The notes below the pieces were generated by a model, which did not search any database, was not told the origin of the DNA, and saw nothing but the letters and a program-made list of their open reading frames with translations. 64,000 nt of DNA, taken from Glaciozyma antarctica PI12 (Eukaryota; Basidiomycota; Microbotryomycetes; Kriegeriales; Camptobasidiaceae). Shown in pieces: positions 43,365 to 54,824 of the stretch; the first letter of the stretch is position 1; each line of letters opens with the position of its first letter. The stretch spans positions 171,794 to 235,793 of the forward strand of contig KZ627146.1 of NCBI GenBank assembly GCA_002917775.1, in the 5' to 3' direction. The position numbers were made by a program, and so were the translations under genes.

Positions 43365-44093
43365 ATGGCAGCAGACAGCGCCACCCTATCCTACCTCACC
43401 ACGCTCTCCCTCGTCCTGTCCCCCCTCCCCTCCCTCTCCTCTTCCATCTCCAACTCTCTCGCCTCCCTCACCTCCCTCCCCCCGACCACCTCCTCCACCA
43501 AATGCTCTCACTGCGGCACCGAACTCGTCGGAGGTATTAACGGGAGCTTTAGGTTGGAAAAGGGGGCGGTGTGGACGACGTGCGAGGGGTGCGGATGGAG
43601 GATGAGGAGGGAGGAGGTTGGGGAGGGGAGGAGGGTGTTTGCGAGGGTTAAGAGGAGGAAGGTGGAGGTGGACGGGGAGAGTTGGAGTACGAAGAAGGTG
43701 CTGGGACTGGAGCAGGACGTAGGAACGACGACGACGACTGCAGCAGCGCCTCCTGCACCACCAACAGCAACGACCTCTCTCCCGCCGACTCTCCCTACCA
43801 AGACCACCGCACAAGCTTTCCCAAAACCTGCGCTACCTCTTGCCACTCAACTGTCTCCACCTCCCCCAACCTCCCGCGCCAAACCCACCCCACCGCCCTC
43901 ACTCCCCTCTCCTCGTCCCTCCGCCTCCCCCTCTCCAGCCACCACCCCACCCCCCTCCTCCGACCCATCGAAGAAACGCAAAAGGACAAAACAGCCTTCC
44001 GGTCTTGCACAGCTTCTCGAGGCGAAACGACGGGAGAAGGAGGCGGGAGGAGAGCGTGCGGTGGGGTTGCAGGATTTCTTGGCGGGGATGTGA
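43365..44093 (+). CDS. zinc-ribbon protein, possibly an RNase P/MRP (Rpr2/Snm1-type) subunit
   Basis: This is an intron-less frame of 242 codons from ATG 43365. Residues 1-45 are Ser/Leu-rich and helical. A four-cysteine ribbon follows: TKCSHCGTEL about 30 residues before TTCEGCGWRM. A low-complexity Pro/Thr/Ser region leads to a conserved-looking C-terminus, KKRKRTKQPSGLAQLLEAKR and VGLQDFLAGM. The paired CxxC knuckles and small size fit the Rpr2/Rpp21/Snm1 family that binds the RNA of RNase P or MRP, but the evidence is only the ribbon geometry. Other zinc-ribbon RNA-processing factors are possible. Confidence 0.5.
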   Translation: MAADSATLSYLTTLSLVLSPLPSLSSSISNSLASLTSLPPTTSSTKCSHCGTELVGGINGSFRLEKGAVWTTCEGCGWRMRREEVGEGRRVFARVKRRKVEVDGESWSTKKVLGLEQDVGTTTTTAAAPPAPPTATTSLPPTLPTKTTAQAFPKPALPLATQLSPPPPTSRAKPTPPPSLPSPRPSASPSPATTPPPSSDPSKKRKRTKQPSGLAQLLEAKRREKEAGGERAVGLQDFLAGM

Positions 44094-44361
44094 GGTCGGA
44101 GGGGAGGGGAGCTGTTGTACGAGGTGCTGGAAAGGTGGTGTGCTGATTGGGTGGTGAGGGTGGTCTTTGCGCGTTCTCGGACTGCTCGTCGCAAGCCCTC
44201 TGCTGGCGAAGCTGTCGCACCTTCGGAGGATGTGGTCGTTCCGCTCGCTGAGCTGTGCTCGCTCTCGAGCTTCTCGTTCCGGAACTCTCTGCTCACACAC
44301 AGGCTGCTCGTTTGCGCACAGCGTACACACAGGCACATTCCACTCTGAATCGAACACAACA

Positions 44362-45508
44362 CTACTTCTCCCACCCCAGCTCCATCTTCGCTTCCTCCCT
44401 CTCTTCCCCCCTCTCCACTTCCCCCCTCTGATTCCTCACATCACTCAACATCCTCTCCATCCCCTCCGCCTCCCCCCTCACCTCCTGCCTCTCCGCCCTG
44501 CTCCCCTTCTCCACCTCGACCCCACCAAGCACCGGCACCTCCCCCTCCCCCTCTTTCGTAGCCAAGAACGCAGCGATCGCAGCGTCGTATCTTGCTGCAT
44601 GGCTTTTCGCGACGGGGTTCTTGATCGGGGCGATGGGGTAGGGCTGCGGGAAAGCGTGTGAAGGGGATTGGGAGAAGAAGGAGCTGGAAGTGGGAGAGGT
44701 GAAGGAGGGAGCTGGAGAGGTGAAGGGAGAATCGGAGGAGGAATAAGTGGGTGGGAGGGGGAAGGATTGAGCGGGGTACGAGAACGTCTCGGTCGGCGAG
44801 GTGGTCGTGGCATTGGCGAACGAGAGGAGAGCTTCGGCGTCTTCGACCGTGTGGCCTTCTGGAAGGGATTTCCTCAAGGACGACCGCACGTAGGGGTGGT
44901 GACGACCTTGGGGAGGTGGAGGGGATTCGAGGCGGCTCATGAGGAGGTCGACGAGCTGCTTGAGGCGCACGATCTCGGCTTGGGCGGAGGCGAGCTCGCT
45001 GGTGCAGCTGGTGTTTTCGGGTCTGTGGATCCGGATGGGTTAGCAGGATAGAGGGAGAGCGAGAGAGGAGGGAGCGGAACGGACTCTGGGACGGCACCCT
45101 TCCACACGCAGGTCTCGCCGCGCACTGCGATGGCACTGGGTCAGCTATGCGCTCGTCCTCACCGTATATGCCATATAAAGAAGCTCACTGCTACAGGCGA
45201 CGCAGGGGGACGTTCGAGAGCACTTGTCTGCATCGCCGAGTCCTGTATCAGCAGCCGCCACTCTGTGCCCTCCAGCTCGCAGCACCACTCACTCTTCCTC
45301 CCCCTACAGTTCTCCTGCACTCGCATCTCCATCAGCTCTGCCTGGATCTGCAAGCGAAAGCGAAGAGACTTACACAGCTCTTCTGTCTCCCTGCTCGCTT
45401 CGCGCGCTTTCCACCGGCCTCCTCCCCTCCTTTGGGCGACTGAGGCGGTTTTTGCAGCTGCTTGAGGTCCATCGACGGCTCCTGGGACGAAGGACGGCGA
45501 GGTGGCAT
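44362..45508 (-). CDS. small Zn2Cys6 zinc-cluster regulator 5
   Basis: Exons 45508-45374, 45314-45293, 45227-45189, 45124-45085 and 45022-44362 give 298 residues. The cluster is spread over four exons: SC, ENCRGRK, NKCSRTSPCVACS, then MRGETCVWKGAVPE, with correct C-x2-C-x6-C spacing when the acceptor at 45228 is used. A nearer acceptor would insert extra residues between the second and third cysteine. A coiled coil (AEIVRLKQLVDLLMSRLE) and a Ser/Pro-rich tail ending in a Glu-rich helix follow. This is the most intron-rich of the six. It is divergent from zinc-cluster gene 6. Confidence 0.75.
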
Positions 45509-45938
45509 CTTGCTGGAACAGCGCGGCGAATTGGCGGAGGGAAAGGAGGCGCGGCGAGCGAGTTTCGGCCTCGCGGAGTCCGTCCTACTTTCTGCTCCGG
45601 TAATATTGCTCTTTCTTGGAGTGCAGGACAACTTCCAGCGAGTCAAGCAACGCCTGGATTAATTGCAGAAGTAGTATCTGGGGAGTTCGTTGGCCTGCTC
45701 GTGAGCAAAGGTCGAAGAGAAGGCCGCCTTCGCAAGGCGTCCAAAAGAGGCCAAAGAGGTCTGAGCAGGGCGTCGACTTCCAGGCGCTAAGAGGTGGTTC
45801 AGAAATGGAATCCAGGGTCTTTGTACCGAGAAGGCGTCGGTGAGAGGAGCACGGGTGAGAAAGTCTAGGGCTCTCTCTCTCTCGCCAGGTGCCGCACCCT
45901 CGACGACATCGACACGACCTCTGTTGCAAAAAACGACC
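45509..45938. promoter_or_regulatory. shared promoter between divergent zinc-cluster genes 5 and 6
   Basis: The two ATGs are 430 bases apart on opposite strands. Both regulators must be driven from here, so co-regulation is plausible. No specific binding site such as an inverted CGG pair was identified with confidence. Confidence 0.5.
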
Positions 45939-46775
45939 ATGCCCGACTCGATCGAATCCGGCAACGAGCACCAGAGCGCCTCGCCTTCTCCGGAAGCTTC
46001 TCCCGAACTCGACTGGGACGTCGATAGTGTAGGAGAGGACGAGGGGGAGGAGAACGAGGCCCCAGGAGAAGAGAAGGTCGTTGGGAGAAAGAAGGAGAGG
46101 AAACCGCGTATGCACACCAGCTGCAACGGTTGTAGGAAGCGGAAGATGAGTGAGTCCCAGGACGGGAGGAGGGCAATGTAAGGAAGCAGCTGAGCCGCCC
46201 TCCATAGGGTGTTCGAGGCAGCAGAACTGCGTAGGTTGCGCGATGCGGTACGTTCCTCACCACCATCCCCCGTCCTCCCGCTGACCTTCCTTCGACTGCG
46301 CAGGAACGAGCCCTGCGTCTGGGACGGCGCCGCCCCCTTCCCCACCATCGTCGACCCCTCCCCCCAATCCCTCTCAAGCGCACAAGCAGAGCTCGCCTCC
46401 CTACGCCGTCTCGTCAACATCCTCCTCGCCAAAGTCCTCGAGAAGGAAGCGCGCGAAGGACTCCCGCCTGCGCACCTAACGAACGAAACAGGCATCCTCT
46501 TCCACCCCAGCCCAGCATTCCCACCACATCACGCTGGACACCTCTTCTACCCTCCTCCGCCTCCTCCTCCTCCGATGTACCACCACCCGGCGTACGGAGC
46601 CCATCCTCCTCCTCAGCAGTGGATCGTTCACGCGGATCCGAACGCCCCGGGAGGCTACTCGTACGCGCCTTTCGCGCTACAGCAGATGGGATATGGATGG
46701 CCGCCGGTGGGGGCGGGAGGAGGGGAGCAGGAGAGGGAGGAGGTGCTCGAGTGGCCCGCGAGGTCGAGGTCGTGA
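45939..46775 (+). CDS. small Zn2Cys6 zinc-cluster regulator 6
   Basis: Exons 45939-46149, 46208-46247 and 46304-46775 give 240 residues. An acidic N-terminus (Glu/Asp-rich, residues 20-45) and a basic patch precede CNGCRKRKMRC-SRQQNCVGCAMRNEPC, split by two introns, then VWDGAAP. A coiled coil (AQAELASLRRLVNILLAKVL) and a Pro/Tyr/His-rich tail follow. No MHR domain is seen. The acidic stretch could serve as an activation domain. Confidence 0.8.
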
Positions 46776-46967
46776 GTGGAAGAGGTTGGTGGGTGTTGTG
46801 GGAGTTGCAGGGCGTGTTTTGTTGGATCATATTCAGTTGTTAGAACGTATCTGTAGTTGGTTCGAGTAAGAAGATCAGTATCAGAACTCAGCGCGTCGAG
46901 AACAGGAGGAAGAAGAGCGAGCCGAAGCAGCAACCTCTCTTGACCTCCTCCCTTCGCGGGCGCCACG

Positions 46968-49516
46968 ATGACTCTCCCCCAGCAGCTCGAACTCCACCCT
47001 CCTACCCTACCCTACCGACCCCTCTACTCCCCACTGCTCTCAGCCCTTCCATCGCCTTGGATCCCACGCCTCTCCCAGCTCGGAACTCTCGGGTCGACGT
47101 CGCAAGAGTCTCCAGGCCTGAGGAGCTCGCACAGCGTCGTGCGGAACCAGTGGGGGCATAGCGGGTGTGTGAATACGATGGACTGGGAGGACGATTCGGG
47201 CGGAGGGAGGTTGGCGAGTGCGGGAGATGATACAAGTGAGTCGGCCCTTAGGGGTCCTGCTGAGCTGAGGGTGGAAGGGGGCGGGTGTGTGCCAGGCGAG
47301 CGTGGCGTTAATACGACTCTAAAGGAGATTACAGGGATACCGAGGTGTTCGCTGAGGGACTAAGGCCGGCGGAGCACGTTCGGTCGGCGGGACCTGCTCT
47401 TGCTCGTGTTCCTCGCGACAGGCCAGTAATAGCTGAGCTGGAGGATTCTATTGCACGGGCGGAGGAGGTGCTTTCTAGTACAGCGTCCGCAGGGCTTCAA
47501 ACGCGCTCGACGACGAGAAGCTGCTCGGAGGGGCGAGCGACCCCACCATCGTCCTTCGACGTTCAGCAAGCTGACGCTCTCCTCTCCCAACTCAGAAATC
47601 TGCATCTGGAAGCCTGGACTCGAGCCATCCGCCTCTCTCGGTACTGCTCCTTACCTCGATTACGGCCTCAGCGAAGTCATCGAGACCGGTCCGTCGCCTT
47701 CGCTCTCGGCCTTCAATCTCGCAAGCTGACGACCTCGCAGGCCACCGCGCCAACATCTTCGGCCTCAAGTTCGCTCCCCACAACTCCTCGCGCCTCTTCA
47801 CTTGCGCCGGAGACTCCCAGGTTCGTCCCTCCTTCCCTTCTCCGTTACTTCTCTCAACAGCTGCTCGCAGGTTCGCATCTTCGACATCTCCAACCCTTCC
47901 TCTGCGTCGCCCAACATCAACGGCACACGCTACTGGACGCATCACGACACGAGCGCTTGCATCAAAGTCCTGCGATGCCACGACGACCGAGTCAAGCGCA
48001 TCGCCACCGAGAACTCGCCCGACGTCTTCCTGACTTGCAGCGAAGACGGTACAGTTCGGTACGTCCTCTCTCCCCTTCCCGCACTTTGAAAGCTCACGAA
48101 GAAACGCAGGCAACACGATCTCCGCAGCCCACACACTTGCCGCGAAGGGATTGCCTGCGGACCTCCGCTTCTCGCGTACCCTGGTCTGTCGCTCTACAGC
48201 CTCTCGATCTCCAAAGCTCGGCCCTGGATGTTCGTCGTCGCGGGTACTTCGAGGCACGCCTACCTCCGTACGTCGTCTCCGCTCGTTCTTGGGAATGCCA
48301 GCTGATGCGGAGCAGATGATCGGAGGATGGTGAGGAGTGAGATGAGACGCGAGTGGGGTGTGGAGATGGAGGAGGGACGGACGACGCAGTGCGTGAGGAG
48401 GTTTGGAGTCCCGCTGGAAAGTGGGAAGGGTGAGGTGCGTTCTACTCGCTTGTCTCGCATTCAAAGTTGACGAGGCGTGCAGACCTCGAATCATGTCGTC
48501 GCGACCAAGCTGAGCAACACCAACCCGCGCGACGTTCGTCCTTCTCGCCTACTCGCTTCTTTGTGCTGACCCGGTTCGACAGCTCATCGTTTCCTACTCG
48601 GGCGACAACATCTACCTCTTCGATACCGATGCCGACCCCACTACTCCTCCTTCGCCCATCTCCACGACTCCTTCAAAGGCGAAGCGCAGCCACTCCTCCG
48701 AGAGCTCGGCGGTCGTCAAGCGCCGCAAGGAAGGCGAGCCAGCTTTGGCGGAGGAAGGTCCCAACGAGGTGCAGGAGGGAGCTACGACCGAAGCCGAGCC
48801 GATGCAGCGAGACGGGTCTGGCGACGAGGGCGAAGGAAGTGGGGGCGAAGAAGAAGGGCGTTCGTCGTTCTTCGGACCTCGCCATCCTCGCATCTACGAC
48901 CCCTCCGTTCCCGTCGTTCATCCGCGCAAGACGTATGCGGGGCATAGGAACGTCGATACAGTCAAGGACGTCAATTTTGCGTTCTGGGACTCGCATGTCG
49001 TGAGTGGGAGCGACGATGGGAACTTTTTCGTTTGGGAGAAGGAGAGTGCGAAGCTCGTGGGGATCTTTGAGGGGGATTCGAGTGGTACGTTTGCTTCCTC
49101 CCTCTAATCGTGCTGAAAGATGCTGACCTTCTTCATAGTCGTCAACGTCCTCCAGCCTCACCCTCGCTTGCCCATCCTCGCCATCTCTGGTCCGTTCCTC
49201 TCCTCCTCCTCGGTGTATGGGCGCCGCTGACGCCCTCCCACAGGAATCGACACCACCATCAAAATTTTCGGTCCCACCACGTCTCCCTCGTTCTACGCGA
49301 ACCGCATCGCGGACGTCGACGCCATCATCGAGCGCAACCGCTCCCTCCGCGCTCCCCGTCTTGGAATTGTCTCCGTGAGGTTCCTCTCGCTGGGTGGGAG
49401 AGGTTGGGAGCTGATTATTGGGACAGACGAGGGCTTTGATGTCGATGCTGGCGGGGCAGTTTCCGCAGGGGAGGATTGAGATTGATGGAGAGGAGGCAGA
49501 GTGCGTCGTCATGTAG
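46968..49516 (+). CDS. DCAF8/WDR42-like WD40 protein (putative CUL4-DDB1 substrate receptor)
   Basis: Eleven exons (46968-47235, 47596-47688, 47741-47820, 47871-48058, 48110-48267, 48316-48434, 48483-48533, 48583-49084, 49139-49189, 49244-49374, 49427-49516) give 576 residues. Family blocks are GHSGCVNTMDW, LASAGDDTKICIW, HRANIFGLKFAPH, CSEDGTVRQHDLR, LIVSYSGDNIYLFD, VVSGSDDGNFFVWEK and VVNVLQPHPRLPILAISGID, in the order seen in DCAF8/DCAF6. The HDLR-type motif resembles WDxR motifs that contact DDB1. An acidic, Ser-rich insert sits between repeats (~370-430). The first intron is 360 nt. The likely role is substrate recognition in a cullin-4 ubiquitin ligase; the substrate is unknown. Confidence 0.8.
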
Positions 49517-49766
49517 GAGCTGGGGAGAGTATGTTGCTTGTGCTGGAGGGTACGTTGCTGTGAATACTATGCAGTCTGTGCTCTACTACGAGGAGAGAAA
49601 ACGCAGAGTTCGAAGGGATGAGTCGGACGCTGGGAGGCGGGACTTGGGGCCCTCGCCTCGCTCCTCTCGGGACTCTCTCTTTCTCTCCCTTCACCCTCCC
49701 AGCTCGCTACTTTCCCTCAAATCAAGCTTGCGCACTCCCTAAACGCCCTCCTCACCGGTCGAGAGC

Positions 49767-50606
49767 ATGGCGGACGTCAAGCTGCACTACATCGAGGACT
49801 CGGCCTGGCTTCAGTACCACGAGATTCGGACTGGCGCAGGAGGAACGTTTGAGCTTACCCCGGTCAGCTGTGCGAACTGTGAGAGTTCCCGTAAGCTTAC
49901 TGTACGTCGTGGCTGGGGGAGAAGAGCTGACTGTCTTCCTTCCCGCGCAGAGATCATCGACCCGACCCTGCGGCTTTAGGCATGCTCGCGCTGCAAGAGG
50001 ATCGGCCGCACCGTCAGCTACTGCTCCACGTTAGTTTGCAGTCTCTTTCAAACTAGGCTGATTCATCTCCTCTTGCGCAGGGACTGTCAGAAGGCTCGCT
50101 GGCCGACGCACAAGCTGCACTGTGGCGGCATCCCTATCGAACCCAAATTCAAGCTCCCCGCCTTCGTTCCTCCTTCCCATCTCTACACCACTCCCCCTCC
50201 TCCCGCTCTCCAGCGCTAACTCGACTTCCTCGAACGCTACCCCTCGTTCAACTACTTCCTCTTCCTCCGCAACAAGGTCTTCGGCGTACGGATCCCTCCA
50301 CTCGCAATCCCTTCCATCTTAAAAGATCTCACCGTAGCGATGACCTCGTCTTCGAACTCCGCCAGGAGCGAAGCAGCAGGGAAGCTCTGCATGACGCTGC
50401 TCGGGCAGGTCGTGATGAGCTATCAGCAGGGTATGCACAAGCCTTCGCCTGAGACGCTGTTGAAGGCGCTTCTGTAGGGAAGGCAGCTGGAGGAAGAGTA
50501 CGGTGTTCTACTTGGGAGAGAGATTGGGGCGGGCGGGAGGATTGCAAGGCTTTTTGACAGGGAGGCGGAGTACGAGCAGAGGTTGGAGCAGCTCGGAGGA
50601 GCTTGA
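49767..50606 (+). pseudogene. decayed MYND-finger gene, copy 1
   Basis: The frame starts MADVKLHYIEDSAWLQYHEI, passes a first Cys pair (VSCANC), and reaches a MYND finger: ACSRCKRIGRTVSYCST, intron 50033-50081, then DCQKARWPTHKLHCGG. The downstream part reads LDFLERYPSFNYFLF and RIARLFDREAEYEQRLEQL. In-frame stops occur at 49977-49979, 50217-50219 and 50476-50478 with the surrounding frame otherwise conserved. MYND fingers bind proline-rich partners. Three separate stops make real decay more likely than sequencing error. Confidence 0.75.
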
Positions 50607-50811
50607 GTGGATGGCTGCGTCAATGGAATAGTTCCTTTTGTTTGAAATATCTTGCTCGAGAAGAGCAGAAGCGAAACTGCCTGGGCGAAAAATGAGACCA
50701 TTTCGCACCAGCGCGGCGAGCGCTCCGCGGACTTCAGAATCTTCGCCGTCCGCCCCTCTCTCCTTCCTCCCACCTCCAACCAGCGCTCTATCCCCACTCC
50801 TTTTTGAATTT

Positions 50812-51628
50812 CCGACATCCTCGGTATTCAGTACATCGAGATCGTCTCGGGAAGCGGCGAATCCCTGAGCTCCGCCCTGTGAGCTGTGCCGAATGCGAGA
50901 AGTGCCGTGAGTAGTTCCCTCGCCAGCTCTCGCCCGTTAAGACGCCGCTGACTATCCGTCTGGCTATCCCAGAGATCTTCGAGCCGGATATGAAGCTGCT
51001 GGCGTGCTCTAAATGCAGAGCCGCCAGACGAACGCTGGTCTATTGCTCGACGTGCGTTGGTACTCGCCGGTCCTCCTCCCCCTCTCAGCAGCTAATCCCG
51101 CTTGCACTCCACAGAGCTTGCCAGAAAGCACACTTCCCAAGTCACAAGGCAATCTGCGGCCAACCTTCCGCCGCCTTCGAGACCTTCTCCGTCCCTTCGC
51201 CTCTCTACACTTCCTCCCCCTCTCCCGCCCTCCGAAAGCAGGTCGACTTCCTCTCCGCGAATCCCACGTTTGTCTACGGCTTCTTCCACAACAACAAGAC
51301 CTGCGGGCTCCGTACCGCCATCTTCGACAACGGTGAATTCCTCACGCGCCGCAACCTCGCGATGACAACCTCGAACACAGCGGAGAGGCGCACTGCGACG
51401 GGGCAGTTTATGTGCCTGTGTACTACCTTGAGCACGACGATGATTACTCCGGACGTCGGGGCGCAGAGGAGGGCGTTGGCGTGGATGAAGCAGCACGAGA
51501 GGGAGTATGAGGGCGCCTTGAAAACGGCGACTGCTCCGGCGGAGCTGCACTTCCCTCGGCGGGAGATTAGTCGGGTCGTAACGCTTGTTTTGTTCGAGGG
51601 GATCAAGAAGGGAAGATTACCAGTGTGA
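50812..51628 (+). pseudogene. decayed MYND-finger gene, copy 2
   Basis: No start codon equivalent to copy 1 is present. The relic begins IQYIEIVSGSG, loses one base before the Cys pair (PVSCAECEKC), and after an intron continues EIFEPDMKLLACSKCRAAR, TLVYCST, ACQKAHFPSHKAICG. The C-terminal part is open to 51628 and reads VDFLSANPTFVYGFFHNNKT, DVGAQRRALAWMKQHEREYE and VTLVLFEGIKKG. It is a tandem paralogue of copy 1, about 200 bases downstream. The intact C-terminal frame suggests decay is more recent than in copy 1, or that some breaks are assembly errors. Confidence 0.65.
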
Positions 51629-51995
51629 TGCAAAGAGATGTGATTCCGCAGAGCGGTCAAAAATGACTCGAAAGGGAGCTTGCGCTCGTTGTTTGCGGCA
51701 AGGGAGCAAGCCTTCGAGTCGATCTGCCTCGTATCGCAAGTGGGATTCACCAGAAAGCACTCAGATCCCATCTCCTTGAACTGTCCCCCTCCGCGGACTT
51801 TGCTTGCTCCGCACGGATCTCGGGGCCGTGCTTTCAAGCTCAGCGTCAATGCAGAGAATTTGCTCTTGCGCTCTCGCTTACTCGAACGAGCAAAGATCTC
51901 TCGGCAACTTCGCGTTCGCCGTCGCAGCTCTCAAAGCTCCCCTCGACCGGCGGATGACCGCTCCTCGCCTCGAAAGCTCTGCCAAATAAGACAGA

Positions 51996-53010
51996 TTACT
52001 GCACGATAGTGTTGGTCTCCAGCTTAACCTTCTGCAACGCGACCATCGCCATAATCTCCTGCACAAAGTCCCAATCCTTGCCTCCCCTCTCCTTCGCCGC
52101 TTTCCTACAATCCCGAATCCTGCACTCGTACTCGTGCTCCAGCTGCTTGACCCACAACATCGGCTTGTCGAACTCTCCCACATCGTTGTCTGCGCCATCG
52201 TTTTCTGTTCAAGGTCCTTCGTCTTCTTGACGGGTAGCTGTGGTCGGAGATACTCGACCTCGATTCCATGCTGCGCGCACCAAGTGTCAGCCCACCCAGC
52301 TCAAATCTCATCAGCGAACATGACCTGCTGCAGCATCATCACCAAAAAGCTGTGCCGCCGCACCAGCGCATGGTTCTGAGCTCCTCGTATCCCCTCCGGC
52401 CTCGAAAACGCTGGCTCTGCGCCCTCCTCCGGAAACGCATAGAGAATCTGCACGCGTTCGTCCATCAGGATGGGGAAGTCCAACGACGGCGCACGCGAGA
52501 TGTCGGAGACGAGGAAGTGCTTCAATAGCTTGATCAGCCCCTCGCCCTTCCCTCCGCACATCTCCTCCTTCCTCGCCTCAGGCGCGTGCCCCCACGAGTC
52601 CTGCAGCTCCGTCCCGACCCCAATGCACATCTCCACGATCGCCTTCTGCAGCACCGCCTCCCTCCCATCCACGCCGAGTCCCTCTCATCGTGCTTCGAAC
52701 CCGTCGTGGATCGAGTGCTTTGAGATATAGGTCTTGGAGAGAGTGAGGCGGGCTTGCGCCTGTTGCCGCGAAGCGTCTTCATCTGATCTAGGAAGTCCTC
52801 AGAGAGCGTATCGAGCCAGGTGTGCGCTTCGTTGTCCTGTCAAGCTTGCGTTAGCTCACGTCTGGCAGGGCTTGGGAGCCACCGTACCTTGAGAAGCCGC
52901 TCCCAGGACAGACGGGTGAAGCTCCACGTTAGCTCCTCATCCCAGAACTTGTACCAGGCGTCTGGGTCGCGTTCAGGAGAGGGTCGCTTGGGATCTAGAG
53001 ACCACGACAT
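51996..53010 (-). pseudogene. decayed gene related to the C-terminal part of MYND copy 2
   Basis: From ATG 53010 the minus strand reads MSWSLDPKRPSPERDPD, an intron, then AHTWLDTLSEDFLDQMKTL. After a frame change it continues QQAQARLTLSKTYISKHSI to an in-frame TGA, then VDGREAVLQKAIVEMCIG, LLKHFLVSDI, and after another intron HGIEVEYLRPQLP. A further frame change leads to DVGEFDKPMLWVKQLEHEYE and a stop at 51998-51996. The last block aligns with DVGAQRRALAWMKQHEREYE of copy 2, so the genes share a C-terminal domain. No MYND finger is visible. At least three lesions are present. The original function is unknown. Confidence 0.6.
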
Positions 53011-53556
53011 CGTCGGTGGGGGAGGGGGGGGAGGAGAGGGGACGGGAGGAGGGGAAGCCCGGTCGCGTCAACGGCGCCTCGAGATTTTCGCGTCCAGGAG
53101 CTCTTCCCGTCTTCCGTTCCCCGCCAACGAGCCCAACAGGAGCCTGGAAACAGGTTTACGCCTTCTGTGTGCCAGAACGAACGCGGCGTCTTCGAATCCC
53201 AGCGATGCTCACCGTGGCCGCTCGAGGGACCGCGACGTTGTCCTCTCGGACTGCGTTGCCGCTCCTCGCCTACATACTCTGCGGAGCGAATTAGGATCTG
53301 CTTCAGCTGCTCAGTCGACCAGGTCGGCGCTGCGTTCGTGCACACGTTCGCACCACTCACTGACTCATCAAACGGGAGCAGGAACGTTCCGCCCTCGCGT
53401 CCAGGAGCCACTACAGCTAGCCCCGCCCAGCCTTGATATCGGCGTGATTCACAAGGTGCTCAGCTTGGCGAACGGCTCTCATCGTGGCTCACCCGCAACT
53501 CCTCTAGTACTTCGTCTCGCGCCTCCGTCTCTCTTTCGTCTGTCCTCATCTTCGCA
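53011..53556. other. intergenic region upstream of secreted nuclease 1
   Basis: About 550 bases between a minus-strand relic and a plus-strand gene. The part next to 53556 is pyrimidine-rich leader. No gene or repeat was recognised. Confidence 0.4.
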
Positions 53557-54466
53557 ATGCTCGCCACGCCTTTCTTTCTTTGTGGTGCCTTCCTTACGCT
53601 TGTCAGCGGAGCTGCTGTCGACTACACGGGCTTGAGCAAGCGGGCCATCCCCACCCCCGTCTCTGCTTCGACCGCTCGTTTCTACCTCACCCAGCGTGCG
53701 TCCTCACTCACTCCCCTTCTCGCCAGCTAATCTCAAACTCTTCGCAGTGAGTGTTACTCCTCAATCCAACGTTCCTGCATACGATCGGGACCTCTTCCCC
53801 CACTGGACGACCTCGAACGGCTGCAGTACGCGCGAGGTTGTCCTCGAGCGAGATGGCCGAAACGTCGTGCAGGATCCCTCGACCTGCGCCGCTACTTCGG
53901 GAACCTGGTTCTGCGAGGTTCGTCTTCCCCTTCCCGTCTTCATTTTCGTTACTTACACGCATTCGCAGTTCACCGGAAACACCTACCCCCTCGCTAGCGA
54001 CGTCGACATCGTTTGTCTCCCCTCCGCTCCTTCCTCCCAATCCTAATCCTCTCCTTACCATCACAGGACCACATGGTCCCCCTCTCCAACGCCTGGCGCT
54101 CCGGCGCGCGCAACTGGACCACCGACCGCCGCCGTATCTTCGCCAACGACCTCCAGCGCCCTCAGCTCATCGCCGTCGACGACGGTCCGTTCCTCTCTCT
54201 CTCTCGTGCCTCACTTCGGAACTGAACTACCCGATAATCACAGCGACGAACCAGGGGAAGGGAGATAAAGGACCTGAAGCGTGGATGCCTCCTCGTACTG
54301 CTTTCCATTGCCTCTACATTCGTAGCTGGGTGCAGGTCAAGTACGATTGTGCGTGTCCCCTCCTTCTCCAAAACATTCTCCGCTAATCTTCCTTCTCACG
54401 ACAGACCAGCTCACAGTCACGTCGGCAGAGTACTCCGCTATCGACCGCGTTCTCGTCAACTGCTAG
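53557..54466 (+). CDS. secreted HNH-type endonuclease (DUF1524 family), paralogue 1
   Basis: Exons 53557-53695, 53748-53917, 53969-54010, 54067-54184, 54244-54348 and 54405-54466 give 211 residues. A signal peptide spans about 1-19 (MLATPFFLCGAFLTLVSG), with a KR site near residue 29. The nuclease core reads YDRDLFPHW, NVVQDPSTCAATSG, DVDIDHMVPLSNAWRSGARN, NDLQRPQLIAVDDATNQGK and DKGPEAWMPP, containing the D-H...N...N..K pattern of ββα-metal HNH enzymes of the DUF1524 group. Conserved cysteines suggest disulfides, fitting secretion. The probable role is extracellular nucleic-acid digestion for nutrition or competition. Exon lengths match paralogue 2 at 57636-58602 almost exactly. Confidence 0.82.
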
Positions 54467-54824
54467 TTCCTCCCCCACTTCCCGCCGAATCCAAACCCTG
54501 TTCCATCCTGCGAGCGAGAGAGAACGTCGAACGTATCGCAGCGTGCTAGAATCGTGTTTTGGGAGCGCTCTCGAGAAGGACGTCGTCCGGAGGAAGTGTG
54601 GATGTCACCTGAGGGAGAGCGAGAGAACCGCCGCTTGCGACGTCGAACGGCTGAACAGAGAGTGCAGCAGGTACCATTCTGAAAGCGAGAGCAGTAGTAT
54701 CCCTGTCCTCGCGATCCCGCACCATCGCCCCTCCCGCCAAAGCCAACCTCGCCCGCCCTCCTCAAAACGAAAGACCGCTTGGAAGAACTCATTACAAACG
54801 ACTTCCCAATCCAATCTAAACCCC
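54467..54824. terminator. convergent 3' region between nuclease 1 and ZWF1
   Basis: The 358 bases between two converging stops hold the 3' UTRs of both genes. Apart from GC-rich sequence nothing was recognised. Confidence 0.4.
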
